Below, in pieces: positions 51,467-63,033 of a DNA stretch of 64,000 bases. Each line of letters starts with the position of its first letter. Positions within the stretch are counted from its first letter, which is position 1. A program made the position numbers and the translations under genes. A model generated the notes under the pieces. It had not been told where the DNA came from, did not search any database, and saw only the letters and a list, made by a program, of their open reading frames with translations. This DNA comes from Rostratula benghalensis (lineage: Eukaryota; Chordata; Aves; Charadriiformes; Rostratulidae): NCBI GenBank assembly GCA_013399305.1, contig VXAI01000025.1, forward strand, positions 6,778,143 to 6,842,142, given 5' to 3'.

Positions 51467-53500
51467 GCATGCGAGGAAGCGTGCTTTTTTTTTCTTCCTC
51501 ATCCCAATGAAATTCTGATGACGAATTTGTGCTTGTGATGCTAGACACTTGTAATTAGTCCTCAAAACCAAAACCTTTTGAGGACAAATGTTACCTCCTC
51601 CTATAAAGAAAACCAAATCAAAACTGGAGGTATATCCCTGTAAACCCCACTAAATTTACAGGCCATTTTTTAGTGCGATGTTTAGCACGGAGCTGCCACT
51701 GAGTGCATCGCTCACCAGTTAACAAAAGCACAGTGTGGTTTACCTCAGAAAGAAGACATCTCTTTAAAAAGAAACTGGTTTGGTTTTTAAGAGTGTCTGT
51801 TAGAATTTGGGATTTTTGAGATCTGGAATTCACCAAAGGCATGCCATCTGCGGAATGGTTTTCTCACAAGGAACTCTTTGGCTCAAGTAGTTTAAATGCC
51901 AGGGAGGTCTTTGGAGTCCTGAGATGTTTTTGGGAATAATCCCAGCCGCCGTTGAGCTGGAAGGTCTTAGGGGGAAGTAGGTGCCTGAAGGGATGAGGAG
52001 TAACGTGGGTGGCTCACACCTCAGAAGGAAGAGAGTGGGCAGGCAAGTTGTTAGAGAATGTGGCATCCAGCCCCCAGGAGACTTCACTAAGGTTCAAGGT
52101 AACATTTTTAGGCCCAGTTGAAGATGTCACTCTAACGTGACATTCTAGCGTTTCCAGTTCCACTGCTCATCTATATGATCCTGAGCGTGCATGAGAAGCA
52201 ACATACAAATAGGAATAATAGGAATTAATCACTGTTAAAAATAAATGCAGGCCCTATTGAAATTAGTATCAAAGCACTTTCACCAAGGGCAGGACTTCAC
52301 TTACGGGATGTACTCTGGCATAAAGCCAGCGGCAGTAGATCAGTGTCAGGGTAGCTACAAATGACTGCTCTGGCAGTGATGGAGCACAGGCACTTTCCAT
52401 TTTTTAGTTTCCTTATTTCCATTAACTCATGCAAATGATGGGCCTTTCTGTGTCTTTTTTGCTTTAGCAACCTCAGTTAATTCCCTGTTAACATAGATTT
52501 TTTCATTCATCCTCAGTAGACATTCTTTTCATCTTTTTTTTTTTTTTCCTTTTGAGGCAGAGGGATGAGACAGCAACAAGCAGTGATGGAAAGAGATTAA
52601 GAATGGCAGAGTAACAAAGCACAGGAATGAATACTGAAGCTACCTTATTCTTATATTAGAACCTGATCAGAAGTAATAGACTAAAATGTACAGTTTGGAA
52701 ACATTCAAATAGAAAAGTGTTTTGTAAACTCTTGAACACACTTGTCAGGTAATTCTCTGCTGTGTTGCATTTGTAGATGTATCCTTGCAACTGTCTCAGA
52801 GCAATGGCCTTTGCATATGCCATGGCAGTGTTTTGAACATATTTTTCAGACATATGCCATTCAGTGGTGGTTGTTAAATGCTCCATCCATAAGCCATTAT
52901 GCTTTTCTATATTGAGGTTTCAATGCAACCGGCAGCTGTTTGACAGAGAATAAACTCCTGGGGCCAGCAGCAAATCAAATTAAATATATCTCCACAGAGC
53001 TATCATAGGGGGTTGCATGGCTTGATAGGCTGCATCAAGAGCAATAAGCACACAAAGGAAGAGCAAACCTGAGATAAATCAAGACAGACCAAATGAGCAA
53101 GCAGACAGACAAATCACTATTGGCTCCATGAAAGTCATTTGGAGTTTTGATGTTGATTTGAATAGAATCAGTATTTCAGCTGTCTATATGGGGGCAGGAA
53201 GTTTTTAATCCTAAAAAAGTCGGAGAGATTATCTAATTATTGCTCTTTTCTTCCCTACTTCTACAAGCCTGGCTATGGGAAATGATGCTCGCTAATATGC
53301 CAATAAATCAGCTCACTAAGAAAAAAATGACGCTAATATCACTCTTTTCTAATATTTATTTTCCTGACATAAATCTGTAGCCACCCAAGAGTTTAGTAGG
53401 GGCTAAATAATGAAAATGACTTGATTACTTCAAGGAAGACCCAAAGATGTATTTTCCTCAAACATTGGGTTATCCTCATTAAGAACTTTCCTACAAACAA

Positions 53501-53520
53501 GACAATATGAGACAATATGA
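53501..53520. repeat. 10-bp direct repeat, two copies
   Basis: GACAATATGA occurs twice in tandem without a mismatch. Confidence 0.8.
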
Positions 53521-54990
53521 GTGTTTCACTTCCTCCTACTTTTTTCTATTATGTATGCATCAAAGCCTATCAAATACATACTGGTGGTACAGACGTGCTC
53601 TACATTAGGGAGACAGGAGAAAAAGCAAGAGAAGTGCCAACATAGTAAATAAATTCCTCTTAATAAATCCCATTACATTAATAATGGCCTAAGCGTAGAA
53701 GTGTGCACTTCTGGGAAGAACAAAGTGCTCACACTGTGTCGTACTTCAATATATTTCATATGAAAAACCTGCTCCTTCAATACTCGCTTTCTCAGCCACT
53801 TGTTTCAGCCTGAATGTACTCAGATCCTCAGAATCATTTCCTTCTGGAAAAGAAATGATAAATCTATATAGAGGTGAGAAGTGTTCTGTTTTAAAAGCAT
53901 TCACTCCTACATCGTACATTCTGTTAATGCTCTTTCTCGCCCAACATTTCACAGGCTCCTGTTCAAACTGGGTAATGGGGAATCTACAACAATACCTTTT
54001 TTTGTTTTTACCATTTTTCTGAGTGATCTTATCTAACCAGATGCATAATGAAAACCAAAGGAATACACCTATGCTGCTCTGACTTGCAGAATAATTTCTT
54101 TTGATCAGATATAGGCTGACTGGGAAAAGGTGGGATGGAAACACTGGGCAGATGCCCCTAATTAGGCTTGTGTGGTATTATTTTTAAAATACAGGACATT
54201 CATTTGCCTGCATCCACAATGAATTTGTCTGTTCAGCTTGAAAGTCCCTGTGCAGCCCTTACACCATCATAACTGTTTGTTGGTAAAAGAAAAGCCCCAG
54301 ATATTTCTTTCAGAACAAAGTTATAAGGAACGGGTATCATTTTGCTCAAGTGTATATTACTGCTATTTCACAGAGACGCTTTAGCGCCTTGCCCAGTGCT
54401 CTGGTGATGAAAATGGGAGATCACCTTGTTCCTGTGAAAGACAGAGAAATCTGTTCTCATTTTAAGCCTCTGAAAACCTTTGTTTGCACAGGCCCAGGGG
54501 AAAAATCATCAGACAGATAAATTCTCTGAAGCATCTAGCTGTACCCAGCGTGATCCATTGCCTGGGACTGCAGGGTCTGAGCAAGATTTTCCCCTGCAGC
54601 TGTGTCCCCAGCACCCAGAGCAGGGTGCAGAACTGGGCACTTCAACTGGATGCAACCAAATCATCTCCTGCAGCAGCAGGTCTGCTGCTGGTCACCAAAA
54701 GGAAAAATGGAGAAAGCCTGACCAAAGCACAGCAGGAAGGAGAGTGATGCCATCAGGGGGTCAGTGGGCAGCCGAGAAGCAGAGATCTGGTGTCCACCCA
54801 CAGAGCTGCATTAGCTGGGGCCTCTTCCCATATCTTCCCTAAGATGCTGAAGAATCCAAGCTTTCACAGGCAGAGGAATGCTGTTTTCCCCCATTGTTCT
54901 GAGTCTGAAGCAGGAGACAGCCAAATCCCACTTCACAAAGTTGTCAAGCAGCGTCAGGCTGAAGTCAGCAAACACAAACTCCCCTGTGCA

Positions 54991-55144
54991 CGCGTAACGC
55001 GCCCCAGAAACACCAGCTAAAAGCAAGTTGCAGTCACCCAGTGCTGGGCTCTCAGCATCAGTGGGAGACGCGGGTCAGGCACGGCTCTGCAGCAGTCACC
55101 CCGCTCCTGCTGCAGCTGAGCTGACAACCCGGCCCGGCGCCCCG
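54991..55144. promoter_or_regulatory. Small CpG cluster, possible regulatory element
   Basis: About 12 CpG dinucleotides fall within 154 bases, in surroundings where CpG is rare. It includes ACGCGT at 54990-54995 and a GGCCCGGCGCCCCGG core at 55131-55145. It is shorter than a standard CpG island and no adjoining exon is recognised. It may be an enhancer, a minor promoter for an unannotated non-coding RNA, or the remnant of an inserted GC-rich element. Confidence 0.35.
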
Positions 55145-55862
55145 GTGACAGGCAGCTCATGACCAAATCTGTCACATTAAAAGAAAGGCTTGAGTAGTGT
55201 GGCATCAATAAAGAATACAGCTCCAGAGCTGGAGTATGAGATCAAAGATCCATGGTGCAGTATGTACTTCAAACACAGAACTACTTGAAATTTGGTTGGA
55301 ACTCTAAAGGTAATTACTCAAAAATCCAATTAAAACTTTTTCCATTCCCTAAAGCCATCCTCTTAACTTTAAGATAATGCATTATGAGAGCTTTACTTGC
55401 AGTGAGTATATAAACTGTCAAGGCCATCTTGTCAGGAGAACATTCTTTGAAAAAAACCCACAACAACATTTATTTAAAAAATTTAAGCAAACCTATCTTA
55501 AATATTTAAAGTGCATTTTAAATACCGTTCTGGAACATAAAGTCTATCCAAGTATATTCTTAGATACAGATTGTAGTAACTTAATGATTTTTTTCACTAT
55601 TTAAAGTTCTTGCATCATTTACTTGCTTGATTAGCAGAAACAACCTAGGCCATTTTAATTCTCATTCTTTCCCTTTCTCCACCGCTCCCCCCAACACTCC
55701 CAAATTCCAAGTGTGGTTAAGATTCAGTAGATGGTTCCACCCTAATCCCCCGTAATTGGGTTCATGAGTTGTCTGGTTTAAAAATGACATTTGGGGGAAA
55801 ACTTCATGTATCTGTTTCAGCAAATCAGTAACCTTAATTTTCCTTTGAACTTCTTATTCTTT

Positions 55863-55881
55863 AAAAAAAAAAAAAAAAAAA
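55863..55881 (+). repeat. Poly-A tract (A)19
   Basis: A pure A run preceded by TTCTT. No processed pseudogene or SINE body is recognisable upstream, so it is called only as a simple repeat. Confidence 0.85.
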
Positions 55882-57000
55882 GGGTCTACAGTTTGAACAA
55901 CTGTAGCAAAAAAATGCTTTTTTGATTGCCATTTCATAAAAATGGAAGCAGAATGCCTTTTCTTTCCTCCCCACCCCTACTGACCAATGCCTGCCTAATG
56001 TATCCCTGGTTGCAGGTGCTGCCTTTCAGAGACTGTAATTGCTAATTTTACCCACAAATAAGAGATTATAAAGCAATGCATATTGAGAAATATTATCCAA
56101 AAATGGAATACCACCTTTTTGTTTTAAGTAGGTGAGATACTGTGGTGAGTTAATGGTGAGCTGCAGGGAGTTACTCCAGAAACAGCCACATGAAAATAAA
56201 GGCAATTCCTTTAAAAAAAATTATTAATTTGTATTGTCCATTATAGCCTTGGCAGCGTGTAGATCCCGAGTTTGCATTTGTCACAGTGACAAAACAATCA
56301 ATACAACCCAAATCCCACACTTTTTTTAAGAAAACAGATCTCCCTTTGGCTTCAACAATGGTAGCACTTAAACAAGATCATCAGATACCAGCATTTAGCA
56401 AAGCAAATTAAAAGGGACCTTCTGAGCCTCACCTTAAGCAGTCTGCATAGACAGGGAGCATCTGGAGTTGGTACCAGATTTTACTGCTTGTTGATAACAC
56501 GAGAAAAGTTGGCTAAAATGCCAGGAGCTGTTCCTCCAGCCCTGCACCACTGAAGGAAGTAAGAGAACATCAGGAAAATAGCCCAAGCTGCTTCCAGGAG
56601 TAATAGCTAATGAGTAGGCTGGTACAGAATCCAAAGGAGCCAACAAACCCTGACAACTTCTGCAGGGCTTGACTCGTGCTGCATGAACTACCCTCAGCTG
56701 CAGGGTTTAGCAGGGGGGAACAGCTTCCAGGCACGGCCATCAGAAACCACTGCTGAAAAGAGTGACTGGAAGACAGAATCCTGCGTTAAAGCTGTCCTCG
56801 GGCTCTCAGCTACAATCTGAGTGCAAGGCTTAATAACTTACCCAGCCCCTGACGTTACAAATTGCTGTATCTCAGCATTCTCCAAGGACTCACCAGTCCT
56901 GGTACAGGTTTGTTTTAGGAGGAATGAGTATGCGTTCGTTTATTAGGCATCATGTGTCAACAAGAGATTTCTTCCTGACCGGTTTTGAGTATCCTCAACA

Positions 57001-57082
57001 AAAAACAAAATGTAAGTCTGACTAAAGTAAAAACCAAAATGTAAGTACTGACTAAAGTAAAAACCAAAATGTAAGTACTGAC
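57001..57082. repeat. 30-bp tandem repeat, about 2.7 copies
   Basis: Three head-to-tail units with period 30: 57001-57030, 57031-57060 and a partial third at 57061-57082. Units share the core CAAAATGTAAGT followed by CTGACTAAAGTAA. Units 2 and 3 are identical over their shared length, while unit 1 differs at two or three positions, so the second duplication looks more recent. Confidence 0.9.
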
Positions 57083-60000
57083 TTCAAGTGCCTTGAAATT
57101 AACCCACTTACTGTGCTTCGTTCCCTACCTACAAGTGTCTCACTTGGATGTGACACATCCAGGCAATCCAGCTTCCCTTAGCGTCCAGCACACCATCTTG
57201 TCTACTCTGTGATGGAAGATTTATATTTAAAAATTAGTGTCTTTGAGATATCTGATCTTTTATCAGATTTGTTGAAAAAAATCTAATGCTTTTGGAAGCA
57301 GCAAAAGACAATAAATGTGATTGCTTATTCTTTATTTCTTATTTTGTAAAGAAAACAATCCTAAATATGTGTAAAGTGCTCCTGTTGTGCTGACCATAAC
57401 CCTGATCTTTACCTTCCAAGGGGTGTTTCTCAGTGAAGAGACTGAAGAATCAGACTACCATTACCTTCTTCTCTCCGGTTTAATAAACCTTGGTACTCAT
57501 TTCCACCAGGAGACCCCAGAAAGCATGTTTTGTAGGCTATGGCAGTCAATAACTAAAATAAACTACAGTGATACACATGGAAAGTTTGTGTGATTCGAGA
57601 AGCACTTACTTTTTTCTTTTAGCAGGACTTTCTGATGGCTCAGCATCTGCAAATAAACGGAATATCCTCCATTCAAGGAAGATTTTGGCCTCGTTACCCA
57701 TCCAGGGCACAGGCTAGGACACAGGTCCTACTCAGCTCCACACAACTTGTACAAGGAGGGGCTCTACGCCTGTGACCAGAAAAATGGTGCGAGTTGATCG
57801 TAAAGCAAGCAGAAGTGACAAAGTGACATCATTTCTATCGATTCGCTTTCAGGAGCAGGATACAGCTGTGATGCTTTTATACACTGCTGCACCCACAGCA
57901 GCCACCACTGTTTACTGGGGAAGCCTCTGAAACCAGTCACCGCTCTTTGCTTCTCCATGTGCGGTAACAGAAGGTATCTGGAAAAAGTCAGGGCTGCAGG
58001 CTGAAGGGCCAGGGTTGTTGGGAACCGTGAGTTTAAGTAGGCAGTGACATTACCTCATCGTGGAGGGGGGTTCCAGCAGGAGCTGCTGTGGGGTGTGCTT
58101 CTGTGAGGAAGCAGTGGCACTGTCACTGAGGAAAACTGTGTTTGCTACCAACCGTGCTGAGAAGGGCAGCTGAGAATATACACGATGGTAGAAAACAAAG
58201 CAGCCCCTCACCTGAACACCAGGTATGCCCTCCTCCCAGTGCTTTAAGGACTGAAATAAACTCTGACTTCAAAGTCCAGTCCCACAGGCCACGGTCCCAT
58301 ATAATGCTCCAGATACTTCACGCTTTGTGCTGCTCCTTCCTGCCCCAGTGCTACATCGTGACCCAGAGCAGCACGTCCAGCTCAGCTGTACTGGTTAAAA
58401 ACCTGCACTGCAAACCACTGCCCCTGCCCAGAAACTGGCCTGTCACCCTGTCTGAGTACCAGAATAAAATCAGAACCACGAAGGCTGCTGAAAAGCAGAT
58501 GTAAGCCAGTAGTAGAAAGCTCTAACTTCCCAGTCTTTACTATGCCTAATTTTAGAACCTCACAATGGAAGTTGAGATGGGTTTTAAGCTATTGCCCTTT
58601 TATTAATGCCAGTTTTCCACTGGCTATTTTCCTTTGGGTATTATTTTACAGCTATCAATACCACTGCTTCCAACAGCTTCAGCCTAGATATCTGTGGGGA
58701 TACTTTTGCTCATATAACAACACAATATAACAATTTTGCTAAAATAACAGTGTAATATTTGTGAAACAGCTGACTCCCAGGACACACCTTTAAGAAGCTT
58801 TTAATACTGAGGATGATGAGGGAAAGGGCTGCAACGGGGATCTGATGAGCAGAAGCCATGCCAGCTTCTGTGGGGGCTCTCACACAGGACTGTTCAGGGC
58901 TGACAAAGCAGCAGCTTTGTAATTCACCCACACCCCACTGCAGGACTTGTCCATCACTAGCAATAAAAAAAACATTTGCTACGAAATGAAATCACCTGAG
59001 AAGGCGTTCAGAAGAAAAGGGCAGGAATTTATTGGCGTTTGACCCAGAGAACAACCCGCAGAGGGGAAAAGGTAGCGGGGTTTCAGCCCTGACACTTCGA
59101 AAGGAAACACAGCACAGCATTATATACCCTAAGTTAATCTTTAAAATACATTGTTTGAAACAAATTTCTGTAGGAACAGGAAGCAATGACTGTGAGAACT
59201 TATAGCATTTCAGCTTCCTTAAAGGACGGGCAGTTACCTCTGCCTTAACATTACATACATCCTCTTCAGAAATGGTGTAACAATTTTTACACCCTGAGGA
59301 GGAGAAAAAGAAACCGCACTTCTCTTTTTCCAAGTTGTGAAGACTCATTTTGACAGACCAAGATCCCTCTCTAGTGACATAGTTACTGTCCCAGTAAGTA
59401 GTACAGATGGCGAATATTGTATTTTTCTTTTCTCTTCATCATCATTCCTGTTAAATCCCTCTTTAGTAGCAAGCTGGAAAATCTCAGCACTGCCAGTTCA
59501 GTGTCAATGACCAGTGAAAGAAAACGAATAGCACTAACAGCTGATTGCTTTTAGAAGCAGACTGTCCCACCTTCATCTTCAAATGCCCTTAAATTTGGCC
59601 TGCCATTCTGATACAGAACTCACTGGATGAATTTTTGGCCTCAGATTGCTAACTTATCAATGTAACAGGTTACGTGACCCCCCCCGAAAGCGAAACACAA
59701 CCAATAACCAAACCCCTAACAACTGCTGAAAAAGTAGTAACGCTGCAGGTACGAGGGTTCTGATGGAGCCCAGATGTCACAGAACAAATGTACCCATCCG
59801 TAACAGCTCCAGTACAACACTGCTACATCTTTGCCTTTAATCTGCTCCTCAGCCCCACACCTCACACACCCCAGAGCAGCTCCTGTGACTATCAGGAAAT
59901 TAAATTGACTGCTACCGCAGGAGGGACTGGTAACTCAAGGTCCCGAGGAGCGCGGCACGCGTGAGGTGAGGAAGAAGGGACAGACCTGTTTGTGACAGCC

Positions 60001-61139
60001 AACATCTTAGCAGCTGAGCGATCGGTCCTGGCACCACAGGGTACAGCCAGGTTTGAATCTGAACAAAACTCCTACGGCTGGTTTGACGTGCCCAAACGCC
60101 AGCATCCGTCTGCCTGATTTAAAGATTGATAGGAAGAAATGAAGAAAAAAGAAATAAAAAAGCTTTATGCCTGCTTCCCTTAAGCTGAGGGCAGATCTAC
60201 GTATCTGGAGTGTCTGCATTTGGTATAAGAAGCCAGAGGCCTAGGGGAATAACTGAAGTGTTAACAAAGTGACCAAATGTTAGCAGCTTTGCTTTTTTTC
60301 CCTTAGAAGGTACTATCACTTCATGTCACTGAGCCAATTCTCAGACATTTGTCTGGGGCTCCGAGTGGAACAAACACCTTATCCTTCAAGCCAGCTAATA
60401 CAGGATTTGTGTTGTATTTACATCTGCAACACAGCAGGAGAGCCAGGTCTTTTTAAGCCATGGCCAGGGTGGATGCACATTTAATTGCCCTCATAGCTCT
60501 TCCTCTTTCAAAATAAAAACATCTTCCAAAATCACTGCGCTTTCCAAACTTTTTCATTTGATGTAAGGGACCTGGTTTCCTCAGACTTGAAGAGCTTAAT
60601 GTAACAGAGAGAGGGTTCCCTTTCTCTATTCCTCCAAGCCAAGAGTGGTTCGTACATATATATATATATTTATACCAGCAGCTAAATGTCACCTTGAAAC
60701 CTCAATTCTAAAGGAGTTCAAAGAGCTTAGAAAACCCAACAGGAGGATGAGGCCACGTTCTGACCCCTGTTAGAAAGAGAAGCAGCGTGTCCTGTAGCAG
60801 TCCCTGCAGTGAAAATTTCTGCACCAGTACAGGATGGGCACGTTTCACCCTCAGGCTCTGTACAAAAAACTGATTAGCAAAATGCAGAGTCTACTTCTGA
60901 AAGAAAAAGCAAAGGGTGAGTCCTTGGTTCAGTCTGATATTCTGGTACAGGTCTGATACTGCAAATGGTAGACAGCTACTTTTTAGTAAGCTTTGCATCA
61001 AAGGTGCCAAATACATGTACATGCACACACACACTGTACTCCCTAATGCTGATGGTTTGGGTCTGAAACCTGTACAACTTCAGCTGGAAGTTTTAACAAA
61101 AATATCATCATGCCTTAAAAATGTGGGGTGTGGAACAGA
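57083..61139. other. Gene-free stretch with moderate GC
   Basis: No exon recognised. It holds a small CpG-dense spot at 59941-59962, a run of eight C at about 59678-59685, and a (TA)n run at 60654-60673. A 120-codon open frame at 58142-58504 shows no domain or family similarity I recognise and lacks supporting context. Composition is less AT-rich than the left half of the window. Confidence 0.5.
60654..60673. repeat. (TA)n microsatellite
   Basis: Uninterrupted alternating T/A around 60656-60668, flanked by AT-rich sequence. Confidence 0.85.
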
Positions 61140-61465
61140 AGTTGCAGCAGGGAAGGTTTAGGTGATTAAATGCAGGGAAGAATGACTTTACTGGGAGGGT
61201 GGTCAGGCACTGGAACAGCCTGCCCAGGTCGTGGTTGAGTCACCATCCCTGGAGGTATTTAAGACATGGTATAGATGTGGTGTTTCAGGGCACCTGAGAC
61301 TGTTGGGTCTGGTGGTGGCTTGGTGGCACCTGAGATTGATGGGTCTGGTGGTGGCTTGGTGGGGTTTTTTGTGTGGTTTGTTTTTTTTTGTTGTTGTTTT
61401 GTTAATGGTTGGACTCTATCTCAAAGGTCCTTTCCAACCTGTGGATGCTGTGATTTTGTGATTCA
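61140..61465 (+). mobile_element. CR1 LINE, 3'-end fragment with internal duplication
   Basis: This reads as the 3' part of an avian CR1 retrotransposon in sense orientation. It contains the CR1 3' landmarks in order: a 'ggcactggaacagcctgccc' segment (61207-61226), 'ccctggaggtatttaa' (61247-61262), 'ggttggactctatctcaaag' (61407-61426), 'cctttccaacct' (61429-61440), and a terminal TGTGATT-type repeat (61450-61464). A 36-bp tandem duplication (61291-61362) and a T/G-rich stretch interrupt the usual spacing. It is 5'-truncated and has no coding capacity. The exact subfamily is not resolved. Confidence 0.88.
61291..61362 (+). repeat. 36-bp tandem duplication inside CR1
   Basis: Two adjacent copies (61291-61326 and 61327-61362), each starting CACCTGAGA and ending GGTGGCTTGGTGG, differ at only a few bases. 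Standard CR1 copies lack this, so the duplication probably arose in this copy or a close source lineage. Confidence 0.85.
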
Positions 61466-62184
61466 TATTATAATGCCATACCACAAAACACATCTTAATT
61501 CAAAAGATTAAATACATTCAACTCCACTTGTCCAGCTGTTGTCAACTCCTGTCTCTTTTCCAGGCTGAATTCTCCTGTGGATACACAGGGGTTCAATACC
61601 TGTGATCAACTTTCAGCCCTTCTTGAGGGTGAACCATAGACTTTAATTTTAAAACCTTTATCTGTGTAGGAAAGCTGCTGATTTTTTTGGAACTACTTTT
61701 AAAAAACATAACAAAAGCAACACAGCCTAGGAGAGTCACCTTAGCTCTCAAGGGAGTAACACCCAGTCAATGTACCCTTTCCTTTGGCTACAGCTGTTGC
61801 CAAACCCACCATGAACAGAAGTTAAGTCAAGATTTTCTCCACTCTGAAGATACGTATTCTAGATTCCCATTACCAGCTTGGAGGACTGGATTTTTCTTAA
61901 TAATTAATATGGAAAAAGTGTATCCAATTATGTAATTTCATTCTACAAGAAAGGCTAATTGGACACTTACAGCTTTCTTCACTTCTGTTTTCATACAGAG
62001 CAGGAACTCTTATCACTTTCAATTCCTCTGTATAATTCTTTTCTTGAAAAAGAGGACTGGGACTCAACCAGACGTGGAATAAATCAGAAATTACAAAACA
62101 GCGTGAAATCCTGTTACAATGGTCCTTCTGCTGTGGTGATACTGTTATCAAGGGGGGGCTGTTAAGTGAAAAAAGATACGTGCT
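61466..62184. other. Intergenic spacer, nothing recognised
   Basis: Unique-looking sequence between the CR1 copy and the inferred end of the MLYCD transcript. Open frames on both strands have no recognisable protein similarity. Confidence 0.5.
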
Positions 62185-63033
62185 GAAATACACAAGACAT
62201 GTTTTATTGAGAAAGATTATTTTATTGGTTTTACAGGTCACACCTCTTTATTAAAAAAGCTCTTTATCAACTTAAAAAAATTACGGAAGATTTTAAAAAT
62301 ATATATATATATATTTGGAAACTTCTCAACTGATCCCTAAGTATCAGTCCCTCTTACTCCCCCCCTCTCCTATTTGAGCAGCTCTTTTTTGCTCATTATC
62401 AGACAAAAGTGCAAATGTAATACTATATACCTGCTGCACTGAGATTTTTCAACATTGATGCAGGGCCTTTCCATGCTCCAGCAAAGCAAGGATTCAGTGA
62501 GATTTTTAGCGGGTTTGAACAAAGGAAAATGCTACAGAGTTTCACATGAGAGTTTTTGAGGGAGAAAAAGACCTATATTATTAAAATAAAATTGTAGATT
62601 AGCATTTTGCTAATATATTTGACCAGAAATTGACATTTGTTCAGTACTTCTTTCCAGGTACACTGATACTGATCTATCTGCAGTAGCAGTAGTGTGACAA
62701 ATAAGTGCAGCTCTTTTCAAAGATAAATTTATTACCAACAGAATAATGGTAGAGCTCGAGTATTTTCCGTTCAAGTTACCACTGAGTTGTATCTGACTGA
62801 AATTTTTACTCACCTTTTAATACACACCTATAGCCCATTTGCATGCAGCAGATGTCTAGAACTTACAGTGACTCAAATCACAGCAAGACAACTGATCATC
62901 TAGGTAACAGCATCCTGCTCTGCTGAGCAAATCCGTATTATAACAGACATTCTCCTTTAAATACAGACACTGCAAAATATTACAGCTCTTTATAAGTGAG
63001 GAGCACATATCCTTAAGTCTTCGTAATATTTAA
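62185..63033 (-). other. MLYCD: Probable MLYCD 3' untranslated region
   Basis: This is the minus-strand sequence after the MLYCD stop codon. It is AT-rich and has no sustained open frame. AATAAA signals on the minus strand occur at 62728-62733 and in a tight cluster at 62247-62252, 62221-62226 and 62203-62208. I place the main cleavage site just past the last of these, giving a UTR of roughly 850 bases. A shorter isoform ending near 62.71 kb is possible. It contains an (AT)n run at 62299-62315. The end point is inferred; only the signals are seen. Confidence 0.6.
62203..62252 (-). promoter_or_regulatory. Cluster of three polyadenylation signals
   Basis: Three AATAAA hexamers lie on the minus strand within 50 bases (62247-62252, 62221-62226, 62203-62208), in the right orientation and about 0.8 kb after the MLYCD stop. 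They are the best candidates for the end of the MLYCD transcript. Confidence 0.6.

Larger units (their letters stand above)
45736..57000. other. Gene-free stretch, 11 kb
   Basis: No exon or named repeat recognised. It contains poly-T runs (46015-46026, 52533-52548), a poly-A run (55863-55881), a 20-bp palindrome (51447-51466), a two-copy 10-bp repeat (53501-53520) and a CpG cluster (54991-55144). The longest open frame, 132 codons at 53746-54144 on the minus strand, shows no recognisable domain and fits chance in sequence this long. Confidence 0.5.

Noticed and set aside
53746..54144. 132-codon minus-strand open frame
   Set aside because: No recognisable domain, no exon boundaries, and length compatible with chance.
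58142..58504. 120-codon plus-strand open frame in moderate-GC DNA
   Set aside because: Considered as an exon of an MLYCD neighbour, but it has no similarity to OSGIN1 or other expected genes and no convincing splice sites.
61231..61511. Open frames of 76-78 codons rich in Gly, Val and Leu
   Set aside because: They arise from the CR1 3' end and its 36-bp duplication.
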